From Bacteroidota bacterium (lineage in GTDB: Bacteria; Bacteroidota; Bacteroidia; AKYH767-A; OLB10), in contig JADKFV010000029.1 in assembly GCA_016717325.1 (NCBI GenBank), positions 1-64,000 on the forward strand: a DNA stretch of 64,000 nucleotides. The letters run 5' to 3'. Below, one piece after another: positions 37,707 to 48,734 of the stretch (the first letter of the stretch is position 1; each line of letters starts with the position of its first letter). The notes under the pieces are model-generated. The model had not been told where the DNA came from, searched no databases, and saw nothing but the letters and a program-made list of their open reading frames with translations. Made by a program: the position numbers and the translations under genes.

Positions 37707-40107
37707 TTAGTTTTTCGAAAACATGGAAGAATATTTTAATTCTCCGTTAAGTTTAACCTGAACAAAATATTGACCGGCAGCAACCGACTGCATGTTACCA
37801 TCTATAGAATGGGTACCTGCATCCAATGCATTATTGAAAACTGTAGAAACTATTTTGCCAGTAATATCTGTAACTTGTATCAGTACATTCGAATTTTCGG
37901 ATGTAGTAAAATTGAAATTCACAACATCAACAACCGGGTTTGGATAAAAAGACATTTCTAAATCATTGTCGTTTCCAAATACTCCCTCGCGTGCCGATGT
38001 GATGTTTATAGGGCAAGAGGCACCTGCACATGCTGTATCGTTACCTATTATAGTGCGTGCATAAACATTGTATGATTGTCCCACAACCAAAGCTGGAACT
38101 ACATTGCTAAGAGCGAAAGAAGAAATACTTCCTTTTCTAGAAGCATAAACCACACCTGGTGTTAAAGTGTTTTCAAAATAATATTGAACGCTTGTGGCAC
38201 CCACTACAGCATCGCAAGCCATTGCTCCCGTTGTGGCAGAATAGTTTTTGTTGCACTTTGTAGCTTTCAATTTGGTAACGCCAACAGCTGTGGTAGGGTA
38301 AGTGCGGGCAGCAGAACTTGATGTACAACCATTGCTGCCGGTTCCTATTACAGTGTAGCTACCTGCAAGTGTTGGGGCAATATTGCGGGTAGTTCCACCG
38401 GGCAACATTAAAGCCACTGCGTTTCCATAAGTATGCAGAATATGCAGCGGTGGTTCCTAAATAATTTACACCGGTATTGCAATGAGCTGCAATAATAGGC
38501 GTAGCAGGATTTGGTTTCAATGTTAAAACTCTATTGTTAGACTGCTTAGTACAACCAGCAGCATTTGTAACAACAAGTGAGTAAGTACCAGAAGAAGTAG
38601 CAGAATAAGTAGCATTGTTTGCAGAATTTATATCAACATTGGTTTTCCTCCATTGGTAGCCTGTAACTGAAGATGTAGTTGATGTTAGCAATTTCGAATT
38701 ACAAAAAGAAGCTGTTCCTGTGAAAGCAATTGTAACTGTTGGGGCATTATTGATTGCGATTCCCGGATTGGTATAAAGGCCTTGGTAATCGGTATTTACG
38801 CAATCATAATTTGTCCAGCACTTTGTCCAGTCCGTTGAACCAATAGCACCGGCATAATTTACAACCTCAAAGAATGGATCGCTCAAGTTTGAATTTACAA
38901 ACGAGCCCGCTGTAAGTGCTGGTGAAGCAGCTTGAGGAACAAAATTTGGACTTGGCAAATTGAAAGGATTTGTAAGTTGCAAATCGGTATTGTTTGCGTA
39001 ATCTGCATTGTTAAATCCACCTGTAGCAACCCATGTGGTGGTATTAAACGGGCTTAATGGATTTTGTGTGTGAATGGGTACGTTTGGAATACCAGATGTA
39101 AGGATATTTTGCCATTGAAGATCGCCAGCATTTGCATTATTCTCGCAATTGGTACCGTCTACCCAAAGGCCGTAGTTCCATCCCATGAATAATGAGTTGT
39201 ATATTTTTTCCTGAGTGCTTCTGCGTAAACGTGCTCCAGCTTTATAGTTTGCATTTACAACGGTGGATGTAGTAGCGTATGGTCCGCATGATGTAACATT
39301 AGAAAAAATGGCTTTTGTAACCGGAGAATTGGTTGAACCTGTTGCATCATTATCACTCTCAAATGAATGAGAACCGGAAACATCTGCTGCGTTTGGATCA
39401 CGGAGGCTTATGGCAAACTGAATTTTTCCTGAGTAACCATTATCAGTATCGAAATCGTCATCAAGACCACGATAAGCAATTAAGTGTTTTGCATTTACTG
39501 TGCCACCAAAAAATTCGTATGAGTCGTCACCGCAAAATGAAACCATAACGTAATCTATAGTTGTACCCGAACCTACACCACCACAGGTAAGGCCATTGAT
39601 TTCGCTGTTTGGTTGAAAAGCTATACCGGCAAATTCGATACGTACATATCTTAATATGCCTGAGTTGTCTGAAGGGTTATTGCCACCATACTCACCATCG
39701 GGAGCTGTAAAACCTCCTTCTATAATTCCTACACCACCGGCCTGATTTACAGGGGCGGCACCCAAAATAATTAAGCCTCCCCAATCGCCATAACTTCTGG
39801 CTCCAGGTGCTTGTTCCGATGTAAATACAATAGGACTTGCGGCAGTACCATTTGCAATAATTTGTGAACCTCTCGTAATAATTAACGAACCTTGTGTTGC
39901 ATTTTCGCCTACGATAATTGTACCCGGTTGAATGGTGAGAACTGCTCCGCCTTTTACAAATATTTTGCCTTGCAAAAGGTAAGTGTTGTTGCTTGTCCAG
40001 GTAGTGTTAGTGGTAATGTTTGCTGAAACACCAATAAGTGCAGCATGAGCATAGTTAATCATTGATACCAATGCAACGATTAAACTCATTAAATAATTTT
40101 TTTTCAT
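37707..40107 (-). CDS. Secreted beta-helix-like T9SS cargo protein A (one frameshift)
   Basis: About 800 residues once two frames are joined near 38390-38410 (GTTGCCCGGTGG). Signal peptide (1-22); then a long module (25-440) with ANITTNTTWTSNNTYLLQGK, GGAVLTIQPGTIIVGENATQ, YGDWGGLIILGAAPVNQAGG and IAYRGLDDDFDTDNGYSGK, as in large surface proteins with right-handed beta-helix-like architecture; Ig-like segments with SSVTGYQWRKTN; and a T9SS type A domain (MSFYPNPVVDVVNFNF to YSSMFSKN). The N-terminal ~400 residues are closely related to the next gene. Possibly binds or degrades an extracellular polymer. Confidence 0.8.
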
Positions 40108-40717
40108 AAAGCTTTTTTTAAAATTTTTTTATTTTTTTTAAGAAAGGGATCTTGTGTTCGAACACGGCTGCGAAATACGAGGTAGCATGTTAGGTTATTA
40201 TTATTGGGCTGGTAACAAAATGCAAATATTACATTACTTAAAAGTTACACTGTGTCGAAATTGTTTTCGCATTGTTTCGAAAAGTGTATTTATGCCTTCT
40301 TTCCGAAAATTTTTATCCATGAAAAAAAATGTGGCGATGAGATTTAACCAGGAATAATACAATTGAAAAGGGTTGCAGTAAAAGCCTTCTCGAATTGGAA
40401 AATAATTTATACCGAATACACTCTCTGATTTTGTTTACAGCACAGAATTGATTCTACATAAATACACAGCTATTAATTTTTCGATAGCATCTGCTTGAAG
40501 AATTCCCCCCCCACTAAAATTTTAGTATTTCCATATTGTTAAAAAGGTTTTTGCTTAATATCACAAATGGTCCAATGTCATTTTGATTTATATGCAGAAC
40601 TCTTATTGAGCATCAAAAGAATATAAAACTTACTTCCGTTGAAAGTGAGAAGCCGAAAATAAATGCATAAAAAAAGCCTCCTGAAAAGGAGGCTTCTTTG
40701 TATTGCAGTACACTAAT
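40108..40717. other. Intergenic region with small palindromes
   Basis: AT-rich, no gene. It contains the perfect 12-bp palindrome GTGTTCGAACAC (40152-40163), a poly-C run (40505-40513) and a hairpin motif CTCTCTGATTTTGT...CACAGAATT (40421-40450), which recurs at 57709-57737. A transcription terminator lies at the right end. Confidence 0.5.
40670..40696 (-). terminator. Terminator after beta-helix-like protein B
   Basis: On the minus strand AAGCCTCC and GGAGGCTT form a perfect 8-bp stem with a TTTTCA-type loop, followed by seven Ts. It is 22 nt past the stop codon. Confidence 0.85.
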
Positions 40718-42322
40718 TTATTTTATCACAAATACTTTGTTGAAAAAAGTGTTAGTGCCATCATTCATCTTTACAGTGTACGATCCGTTAGCCCATGTTG
40801 ATGTTGAAATTATAATGGTGTTTGTTAACTCATTTGCATTATAGTTATTTTCAAAAACTTTCACACCGGCCACATCGTATACAGTTATGGTTGCGTTATT
40901 ACCTGATTTCACATTCAATGATAGATCACCTTTTGCCGGATTAGGAAAAATTTGAAAACCTGATGATGAATTATTGTTTGTAGAAATAGATGCTGTAGTG
41001 TTATTAGGATCCCAGTTAGACCATTGTGCTGACCAATCGGTAATGCCATCCATTGCACCTGCAAAACTAACTGGAGTAAAAAATGCATTTGTCAATCGAG
41101 GGTTTGTGAAAGCACCAGCTGTTAATAAAGGAGAGTTTGCCATTGGTGCAATGTTAGGTCCTGCCAAGTTGAAAGCATTGGTTAGCATGGCATCCGATGT
41201 GTTAGCATATAACATATTGTTACGTTGTGCTGCTGAGAAAAAGTTTGTGATATCCCACGTGCTTCCATTGGCAACAGCTAATTGGGCATCGTTTCCACAC
41301 AGAAAAACATTTTCTATTTGCAATTCATTCGCATCGGCATTGGCTTCGCAACCTGCACCATCAATGAGTAACCCAACCGGAAAGCCCATCATTACTGAAT
41401 TGTAAATAGAGCATTTTGAATTGCGTCTTATATGTGCCGCACGCTTATAGTTTGCATTAAAAGTACTGGCACTTGTTTCTTTGGGGCCTACTAATGTTAC
41501 GTTAGAAAAAATTGGTTGCGTAAAAGGCAGATTGCTCGAACCCGTAGCATCGTTGTCACTTTCAAAACCATTTGAACCTGATACATCGGCAGCATTTGGG
41601 TCACGAACCGAAAATGCAAATTGTATCATACCACTGTATCCAAAATCAGTGTCGAAATCATCATCCAAACCACGATAAGCAATTAAGTGTTTTGCATTTA
41701 CTGTGCCGCCAAAAAACTCATATGAATCGTCACCACTGTACGAAACCATAATATAATCCATAGTAGTACCAGCGCCTACGCCTCCACATGTTAAGCCATT
41801 AATTTCGCTGTTTGGCTGAAATGCAATACCTGGAAATTCTATACGCACATATTGCAAAGAGCCTGAATTATCTATAGGGTCGTTGCCTCCGTATTCACCA
41901 TCGCCATTCATATTATTTACACCACCTTCTATAATTCCTACTCCACCTGCAACATTTATTGGTGCTTTACCAAGTAAAATTAAACCACCCCAATCACCAT
42001 AAGTCCTCTGTCCTATCGGTTCGTTCGATGTAAAAACAATAGGCTGCGATGCTGTACCATTGGCAATTATTTTTGCTCCTTTGGTAATTATCAAAGTGCC
42101 TTTTGTATTTCTATCACCTTTAATAACTGTGCCCGGCTGTATAGTAAGTTCAGCACCATTCTTAACATAAACAAATCCATTTAACAAGTAAATGTTATTA
42201 GCGGTCCACGTGGTGTTACTTGTAATGTCGCCTATTACTGGTATCACTGTTTGGGCTTGAACAAACAATGAACTCAAAACCATCATTGAGATTAATGCAA
42301 TTGCAGTAAAAATTTTCTTCAT
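40718..42322 (-). CDS. Secreted beta-helix-like T9SS cargo protein B
   Basis: 534 residues, an intact shorter paralogue of the protein at 37707-40107. Signal peptide (1-23), then the same module: GDITSNTTWTANNIYLLNGF, GAELTIQPGTVIKGDRNTKG, YGDWGGLILLGKAPINVAGG, IAYRGLDDDFDTDFGYSGM; and a T9SS type A domain (about 455-534: FQIFPNPAKGDLSLNV to FFNKVFVIK). It lacks the Ig-like insert of its neighbour. Tandem copies beside a TonB receptor suggest a surface-nutrient locus. Confidence 0.88.
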   Translation of the reverse strand: MKKIFTAIALISMMVLSSLFVQAQTVIPVIGDITSNTTWTANNIYLLNGFVYVKNGAELTIQPGTVIKGDRNTKGTLIITKGAKIIANGTASQPIVFTSNEPIGQRTYGDWGGLILLGKAPINVAGGVGIIEGGVNNMNGDGEYGGNDPIDNSGSLQYVRIEFPGIAFQPNSEINGLTCGGVGAGTTMDYIMVSYSGDDSYEFFGGTVNAKHLIAYRGLDDDFDTDFGYSGMIQFAFSVRDPNAADVSGSNGFESDNDATGSSNLPFTQPIFSNVTLVGPKETSASTFNANYKRAAHIRRNSKCSIYNSVMMGFPVGLLIDGAGCEANADANELQIENVFLCGNDAQLAVANGSTWDITNFFSAAQRNNMLYANTSDAMLTNAFNLAGPNIAPMANSPLLTAGAFTNPRLTNAFFTPVSFAGAMDGITDWSAQWSNWDPNNTTASISTNNNSSSGFQIFPNPAKGDLSLNVKSGNNATITVYDVAGVKVFENNYNANELTNTIIISTSTWANGSYTVKMNDGTNTFFNKVFVIK

Positions 42323-42462
42323 TTTTTTTTGTATTAAATTTATGGTGCAAAATAATATACTTAATGTAAAGCCAATGTTACGCAGCCTTTAACCATTCAT
42401 GAATAAAGCATTGAAAAAAGCTCCTTATATTAATTTTATGTAATCAAAAAGCATAAAATATT

Positions 42463-42660
42463 TTACAGCCTGTTAAGCACGGTTTGCGTTATTTCGTGAT
42501 GACAATCGTAACACGAATACCTTTTTATTTTGAAAAGGTTGAATGATAAAAGATTTACTATTTTTTCGAATCTGCGCTTTGGTATGCGCATCATATCCGA
42601 GCCGCAACGAGGGCAACAAGTTTGTTCCGATGATATGCTATTGCTATAAATGGTAAGCAT
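42463..42660 (-). CDS. Small zinc-ribbon protein
   Basis: 65 residues with two CxxC knuckles, CCPRCGSDMMRIPKRRFEK and YSCYDCHHE, separated by about 30 residues, a classic short zinc ribbon. The basic middle part has NLLSFNLFKIKRY. No family recognised; similar small proteins occur in Bacteroidota. It lies alone before the histidine-kinase gene. Confidence 0.55.
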   Translation of the reverse strand: MLTIYSNSISSEQTCCPRCGSDMMRIPKRRFEKIVNLLSFNLFKIKRYSCYDCHHEITQTVLNRL

Positions 42661-42733
42661 GTGTATTTATTTTTTGTCAAAAGTAAATGGCACACGTTGC
42701 TATAGTATAAAGTAACAGTTAAGTATACATTAA

Positions 42734-43669
42734 TTAAGTGCTGGCAGTAAAAGCGCATGAAAATACTGTTCCTTCGTTTGGCACGCTTTCAACATTGATG
42801 GTGGCATTATGGGTTTCTATAATATGTTTTACTATTGCCAAACCCAGTCCGCTGCCGCCCTTTATGCGGGCACGATGCTTATCTACACGATAAAACCGCT
42901 CGAACAACCGTGGCAAATGTTGCTTGCTTATACCAATTCCATTATCAGAAATTTTTAATAATATTTTGTCGCCATTGCGGCTTACGCTGATCGTGGTGGT
43001 GCCATTTTCCTTGCCATACTTTATTGAATTAATAATGAGATTTACAAATACCTGATGTATTAAATGTTTATCAGCATAAATATAAAATTTGTCATCGGTG
43101 GTATTTTCTATTTGTATTTGTATAGAGTTTTCATTTGCAAAGCGACTCAGTTCTTCGGTAACATCACGTGCTAGTTCAAGTATGTCGAATGTGCGCATTT
43201 CCATTTCCAGCTCGCCCGATTCTATTCGCGATAAAGATTCTAAATCATCGATAAGCGCTATCAGTCTGTCTAAACTTTGTGAGGCTTTGGAAAGATAAAC
43301 ATGGTTAACATCGGGGTCATCAATACCACCATCCATCAGTGTAGAAACGTAACCCTGTATATTGAAAACCGGTGTGCGCAATTCATGCGAAACATTACTC
43401 AAAAATTCTCTGCGGTACGAATCAGCGTTTTTGAGTTTATCTATTTCACGTCTTCGTTCAAGAACTATTTGTTCCAGTAATTTTTCGATTTCGGCAACAG
43501 CATCATTCAAATCGGCACCAGATTTTTGACCATCAACAGGGCCCGAAACAATCTTTTGAATGCTATTATTAATGGTGGTTATTTGAGATGTGTACTTTTT
43601 GTAGGCAATAAAATAAGTGGCTGCACAACCAACTATTAAAAGCAAAATAAAAATCCAAATGGAAATCAT
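42734..43669 (-). CDS. PhoR-like sensor histidine kinase
   Basis: 311 residues with a single N-terminal membrane helix (3-21), a short cytoplasmic linker, HisKA (about 90-155) with the phosphorylated His in FLSNVSHELRTPVFNIQGYV, and a HATPase domain with INSIKYGKENG (N box), DNGIGISKQHLPRLFERFYR (G1/F) and GGSGLGLAIVKHIIETH (G2). There is no periplasmic sensor domain, so the signal is probably sensed in the membrane or by a partner. Its cognate regulator is 49 nt upstream. Confidence 0.93.
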   Translation of the reverse strand: MISIWIFILLLIVGCAATYFIAYKKYTSQITTINNSIQKIVSGPVDGQKSGADLNDAVAEIEKLLEQIVLERRREIDKLKNADSYRREFLSNVSHELRTPVFNIQGYVSTLMDGGIDDPDVNHVYLSKASQSLDRLIALIDDLESLSRIESGELEMEMRTFDILELARDVTEELSRFANENSIQIQIENTTDDKFYIYADKHLIHQVFVNLIINSIKYGKENGTTTISVSRNGDKILLKISDNGIGISKQHLPRLFERFYRVDKHRARIKGGSGLGLAIVKHIIETHNATINVESVPNEGTVFSCAFTAST

Positions 43670-43718
43670 GTTCGAAAAAATCTAAAACAAAAGTAAGCAA
43701 AGCAATTTGATAGCAATG

Positions 43719-44405
43719 CTATAAAGCATCAAATTTATAGCCCACACCTTTTATTGTTCTGATATTTTCGTCACCAAGTTTTTCGCGTATTTTGCGAACA
43801 TGCACATCTATGGTGCGGTCGCCCACCACAATATCATCGCCCCATACATTGGTAAGTATAGATTCGCGTGTAAATACTTTTCCGGGTTTGGATGCCAGCA
43901 ACGATAGCAATTCAAACTCTTTGCGAGGCAAACTAATTTCGTTACCATTTTTTATGACGGTATATTTTTCGCGATTGATTTCGATACTGCCAAATTTTTG
44001 GGTTTCTACTTTTTCTTCGGCATGGCTGGACCTGCGCAACAATGCTTTTACTCTGCTCACCAGCAGGCGTGGTTTAATGGGCTTTAATATATAATCATCG
44101 GCACCTACATCGAAGCCGGCAAGTTGAGAGTACTCTTCGGTGCGGGCAGTAAGAAATGCGATACAAGAGTTTTCAAATTTTCCTGTGTCGCGCAGTTGCC
44201 GGCATGTTTCTATACCATCCATTTCGGGCATCATTATATCAAGTATAATAAGTTGAGGAATCTCTTTGTTAGCAATCACTAAAGCATCTTTGCCATTACT
44301 GGCAGTGAATACTTCATAGCCTTCTTTCCTCAAATTATAACTCATAAATTCAAGAATGTCCTCTTCGTCATCTACCAACAATATTTTCGCGTCTGTATTC
44401 GTCAT
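43719..44405 (-). CDS. OmpR/PhoB-type response regulator
   Basis: 228 residues. Receiver (1-120): KILLVDDEEDILEFMSYNL, phosphoacceptor Asp in LIILDIMMPEMDGIETC, FLTARTEEYSQLAGFDVGAD with the Thr, and the Lys in YILKPIKPRLL. C-terminal winged helix (about 135-228): GSIEINREKYTVIKNG, ISLPRKEFELLSLLASKPGK, RTIDVHVRKIREKLGDE. It is the first gene of an operon with the kinase. PhoB-like regulators often respond to phosphate; the nearby polyphosphate genes are compatible but prove nothing. Confidence 0.95.
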   Translation of the reverse strand: MTNTDAKILLVDDEEDILEFMSYNLRKEGYEVFTASNGKDALVIANKEIPQLIILDIMMPEMDGIETCRQLRDTGKFENSCIAFLTARTEEYSQLAGFDVGADDYILKPIKPRLLVSRVKALLRRSSHAEEKVETQKFGSIEINREKYTVIKNGNEISLPRKEFELLSLLASKPGKVFTRESILTNVWGDDIVVGDRTIDVHVRKIREKLGDENIRTIKGVGYKFDAL

Positions 44406-44680
44406 AATTTTTTGTCAAAAGTAGCGGTTTTAATTTAAAGTAAGGTTATGTCAAAGTTAGCTTAATATTAAGGCTGAGTGCAAATGATATCGATTTACAA
44501 TGCAAACAGATGTTACACAAAGCAAAAAATTATTCCGCTCAATTTCATCAATTCTGATTAGGCGGAAATCAAATATGCGAAAATATTAAGCTTTGAAATC
44601 AAAAAAAATAAAGCGAAATATGAATATCCTAAATATGGTTTAAATGCATACTATTGTTGCTAAATAATTTCTCACCTAAA

Positions 44681-46662
44681 ATGTACAAAGTTTTAGTTTC
44701 TATTTTATTTTTTTTGGGGTGTTATGGAATGGTTGCACAAACAACTGAAGATTTGGCTGTCCAATTATCTGCAACGGTAATAGAATCGCCACCAACAATA
44801 ACACTGCATTGGAATAATATTTCATTCGGCAGCCCCGATTATCGTATCTATAAAAAAGCAAAAACAGATACCGCTTGGGGCAATGCAATTGATACGCTTC
44901 CAATGGGCTCTAATTATTATGTAGATTCTTCTGTTGTACCCGATTCGGCATACGAATATCAGGTTTTAGCTCAAGGAGATTCCTTCACATCAAGTGGATA
45001 TATTTTTGCAGGCATAAAAGTTCCTGCCATTCACAACAAGGGTATACTGTTACTGTTAGTTGATAGCTTTTTACAGATTCCTGTTCATTAGAAATAAAAA
45101 CACTCATGAATGATTTAAGTGGCGATGGTTGGCAAATTATACGACACGATTTTTCGCGCACAGCACCCGACACATATATCAAGGCGGCAATTGCAAATGA
45201 TTATGTAATGTACAATGATGTTAACGCTGCATTAATATTAGGGCACCTGGCTGTGCCATATAGTGGCAACATTGCGCCCGATGGTCACCTTGAACATGCG
45301 GGGGCATGGCCGGCAGATATCTATTACGGATGCATGGACTCAGCATGGACCGATACTTCGGTTATTGATACCATTGCTAATTATACCAGTAACCATAATA
45401 TTCCGGGAGATGGAAAATGGGATCAAAGTTTAGTGCCGAAAGTTGCGCAATTACAAATTGGTCGTATTGATTTTTACTATATGCCCGCTTTTGCATCCAC
45501 CGAAATTCAATTAATGAAAAAGTATCTTGTTCGAAATCATAACTATAAAATGGATTCGATAGAAATGCGTCATCGTGGAATAATATGCAATCAATTCAAT
45601 TATTCAATAGAAGGTTTTGCTGCAAATGGCTGGCGAAATTTTGCGCCACTTTTAAGTACCGATAGCATTATAGTAGTGGGATACTATTATCTTTTTTCTT
45701 CGTTAGCCAGCGAATCATACCAATGGGCTTATGGTTGCGGTGGTGGCACATTTACATCGGCAAATGGAATTGGCACCACTTTCGACATTACCACAAATCC
45801 ATACAACAATATTTTTTCTATGTTATTTGGTAGTTATTTTGGTGATTGGAATGTGCAGAATAATTTTTTGCGCGCGCCCCTGTGCGCCACTCCACCTGCA
45901 CTTACAAATTGCTGGGCAGGCCGTCCCAATTGGGTTTTTCATCACATGGCTCTTGGCGAAAATATTGGATATTCTTCGCGCCTCACACAAAACAACCTAA
46001 ACGGATTGTACACTATGCCATACAATTATGCCACAGGCGGTGTGCATGTTGCATTGATGGGCGATGTTTCGTTAAGAACCGATTATATAAAACCAATTTC
46101 GCAATTGACTATCTCACCAACAGTAATTGGTGCATCGCTTAACTGGAATCCATCACCTGATGCCGGTGTGCTTGGTTATCATATTTATCGTGCTGATAGT
46201 GCCTTTGGTTACTTCACAAAAATTAATGACTCCATTGTTTTATCTACCGCATTTGACGATACCAATGTGACAAATGGTCTAAAATACTACATGGTGCGTC
46301 CTGTAAAATTTGTAAACACTGCTTCGGGAAATTATTACAACCTGGGAGTTGGCATTACGGATACGGTGACCGTTACTACCACAAATGTAAACCTAATCGA
46401 GATGGAAGCATCTTTAAGTTTAAGAGTATTTCCAAACCCGGCAGCAAAAATTTTAAACGTGGTTATAAGCACAAAAAATAATTACACGGCCAATTTGTAT
46501 ATCACAAATGAAAAAGGACAAATACAAAACACAATCACTAAACGCTTAAATGCCGGTACAAATAATTATGCTTTTAACATTGCTTCATTTTCTCCGGGCT
46601 TATACTTTGTTGCTGTAAAAACCAAAGTGGGTATATCTAAAACCAAGTGGATAAAATTGTAA
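44681..46662 (+). CDS. Secreted T9SS protein, parental copy of a duplicated gene (one frameshift)
   Basis: About 660 residues. A signal peptide (1-20) follows the ATG at 44681, which fits better than an upstream TTG. Fibronectin type III-like modules at the N-terminus (TITLHWNNISFGSPDYRIYK) and near residue 490 (ASLNWNPSPDAGVLGYHIYR) flank a central part with ILGHLAVPYSGNIAPDGHLE, GDGKWDQSLVPKV and LQIGRIDFYYMP; its layout weakly recalls gingipain-like (C25) proteins. A T9SS type A domain ends the protein. The frame stops at 45091; one more T in T5 (about 45069-45073) restores DSCSLEIKTLMNDLSGDG. The partial copy at 53.9 kb keeps that frame, which supports the repair. Confidence 0.78.
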
Positions 46663-46872
46663 TTGCAAAATGACAATCAACGAATGTCAGGGCTTCAGAT
46701 GAGGTAAGTATTAGGCAACGCAACAATATTTTTTTTCAATAACGCGAATCAGAATTTAACCCACATTGCAGCTAACCAGATAAAGAAGGCTGCTTTTCGA
46801 GAGTATTGACACTTAGGAGTTTGTGAGGGGTGACTACAGATTTTTTTCGGGCGAAAGGCCTTTGCTTATAAT
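46663..46872. other. Non-coding end of duplicated segment
   Basis: The first ~95 bp after the T9SS gene (46661-46755) are repeated at 54640-54731, so the duplication covers the downstream flank as well. The rest, to 46872, holds nothing I can identify. Confidence 0.5.
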
Positions 46873-47199
46873 TTAAGGCCTGGTTAATTTGTTATACTTG
46901 TATAGATGGTTCTGAACATTGACGAATAACAATGGATAAACGCAATATGCGTTTGGTTGTTGGATGGTAACACAGTTTAAATACATAGCTATGTTACCTT
47001 TGTAAGCAATGTCAATATTGTTGTGCTTGTGTATGGATTGATATTTTTGTTTGAGTCGTCCGATGCGTTGGTGTACTTTTTCTTTCTGCTTCACGCCACT
47101 TTTTTTACACAGTGCATCTTTTATATTTTGCAAGCCGATTTCAAATTCTTCGATTATTTTCAATCTTTTGATTACTGTTTTGACACCTTATCCGAATTT
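46873..47199 (-). pseudogene. Transposase remnant, IS1634-like
   Basis: A minus-strand frame reads VIKRLKIIEEFEIGLQNIKD, then KKSGVKQKEKVHQRIGRLKQ KYQSIHKHNNID, with the pattern of charged helices (ERIGRLKEKYP-like) found near the middle of IS1634-group transposases. Upstream frames are broken, and the downstream 35 residues do not fit the family. No terminal repeats were seen. It lies at the left edge of the inorganic-carbon cassette. Confidence 0.4.
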
Positions 47200-47443
47200 T
47201 TTCAACAAAAAATTGAAGAATTGATAACGTTTAAATTATTATAAAATTAACTTTTAGGCTTTAACTAATATTTATTTATAACAACTACTATTGCACGCCA
47301 ATAAAAAAGGCTAAGGCAGTATCAAATTTGGTTATTTCGCACCTTTTTTAACAGTAAAATTGTTGTTTGGCTTTATACTGTTCTTGTAGCAAATTAACAA
47401 AAAAATAAGGAAATTAAATTTAATTTCCAATTGCAAAAGTATA
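47200..47443. promoter_or_regulatory. Upstream region of the inorganic-carbon cassette
   Basis: AT-rich leader. A perfect 20-bp palindrome (47409-47428; half-site GGAAATTAAA) lies 15 nt before the sulP ATG and could be an operator. A possible promoter is TTTGG near 47366 followed by TATACTG, but it does not fit the consensus well. Confidence 0.45.
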
Positions 47444-48721
47444 ATGATTTTCAACTTAAAAAAAGATTTACCAGCAAGCATAGTAGTGTTTTTGGTAGCA
47501 TTACCATTATGTTTAGGCATTGCTTTAGCAAGTGGAGCTCCTTTGCTATCAGGCATAATTGCAGGTATAGTTGGAGGAATAGTGGTTGGTCTTTTAAGCC
47601 AATCGCATACAAGCGTAAGTGGGCCGGCTGCAGGATTAGCCGCAGTAGTGCTTTCATCAATTTTACAGCTAGGCAGTTTTGATATTTTCTTGATGGCAGT
47701 AGTGTTAGCAGGAGTTTTGCAACTTGCTGCCGGAATTGCAAAAGGTGGATTTTTAGCAAATTATATACCATCAAATGTTATAAAGGGATTATTAGCGGCA
47801 ATTGGAATTATACTAATTCTAAAACAAATTCCTTATGCTGTAGGTTTTGAAAAAGCGCTAGGCAATGATTTTACATTTTTTCGAATGGATGGTGGAAATA
47901 CATTTTCAGCCTTATTAAGCATTTTTGATTATTTTTCATGGGGAGCAATAATCATTTCTATCTTTTCCATTTTTGTAATGATATATTGGGACAAAACCCC
48001 ATTAAAAAAAGCAAAATTTTTTCCAGCATCATTATTTGTGGTTATTCTTGGAGTTGCCCTGAATGGCATATTTCAAAATTTTTTTCCAGCCCTAATGCTT
48101 TCCACAAATCATTTGGTAAAAATTCCAAAATTTGAAAGTCTAAACTCAATAATTACTTTGCCCAATTTTGCAAGCATTGGCAATTATCATGTTTGGATTG
48201 TGGCATTCACAATAGCCGTAGTGGCATCTATAGAAACACTGCTCAACCTTGAGGCCGTTGAAAACATTGATCCACACAAGCGACAAGCATCTCCAAATAG
48301 AGAATTAGTTGCACAAGGCATAGGCAATGTTTTTTCTGGATTAATAGGCGGTCTTCCAGTCACATCTGTAATTGTTAGAAGTTCTGTTAATATAAATGCC
48401 GGTGCCGAAACTAAATTTTCAGCTATTTTACATGGTGTATTTTTATTGGTTAGCGTACTTATTCTTAGCCCAATTTTAAACCTTATACCATTAGCATCAT
48501 TGGCTTGTATTTTAATTTTAACAGGCTATAAATTAGCTAAAATTTCTTTGTTTAAAAACATGTATCAAAAAGGGCTAAATCAACTTATTCCCTTTATTGC
48601 AACTATTGTAGCAATAGTTTTTACCGACTTACTTATAGGAGTACTTTTCGGATTTGCCATAAGTATTTTTTACATTTTAAAAGCGAATTACAAAAATGTT
48701 TATAGTAAAAAAAACATTTAA
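47444..48721 (+). CDS. SulP-family anion permease (bicarbonate transporter candidate)
   Basis: A 425-residue membrane protein with about 10-12 helices. Family marks: DLPASIVVFLVALPLCLGIA (residues 8-27), SQSHTSVSGPAAGLAAV, a sodium/anion-site region PVTSVIVRSSVNINAGAETK and PLASLACILILTGYKLA. It has no STAS domain; the protein ends 5 residues after the last helix. SulP proteins carry sulfate or bicarbonate; being 14 nt before a carbonic anhydrase, as in BicA-type pairs, bicarbonate is the probable substrate. First gene of the cassette. Confidence 0.88.
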   Translation: MIFNLKKDLPASIVVFLVALPLCLGIALASGAPLLSGIIAGIVGGIVVGLLSQSHTSVSGPAAGLAAVVLSSILQLGSFDIFLMAVVLAGVLQLAAGIAKGGFLANYIPSNVIKGLLAAIGIILILKQIPYAVGFEKALGNDFTFFRMDGGNTFSALLSIFDYFSWGAIIISIFSIFVMIYWDKTPLKKAKFFPASLFVVILGVALNGIFQNFFPALMLSTNHLVKIPKFESLNSIITLPNFASIGNYHVWIVAFTIAVVASIETLLNLEAVENIDPHKRQASPNRELVAQGIGNVFSGLIGGLPVTSVIVRSSVNINAGAETKFSAILHGVFLLVSVLILSPILNLIPLASLACILILTGYKLAKISLFKNMYQKGLNQLIPFIATIVAIVFTDLLIGVLFGFAISIFYILKANYKNVYSKKNI

Positions 48722-48734
48722 AAAATAATAAAAA

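Noticed and set aside
40108..40717. Possible tRNA or small RNA gene around the GTGTTCGAACAC palindrome
   Set aside because: TTCGAAC recalls a T-arm, but no acceptor stem, anticodon stem or D-arm can be drawn around it.
44681..46662. Calling this gene a gingipain (C25 protease)
   Set aside because: Only the general layout and a few glycine/aspartate motifs are similar; I could not place the catalytic His and Cys with confidence.
47023..47244. Plus-strand ORF over the transposase remnant
   Set aside because: It is antisense to the IS1634-like remnant, hydrophobic only because of poly-T codons, and has no family resemblance.
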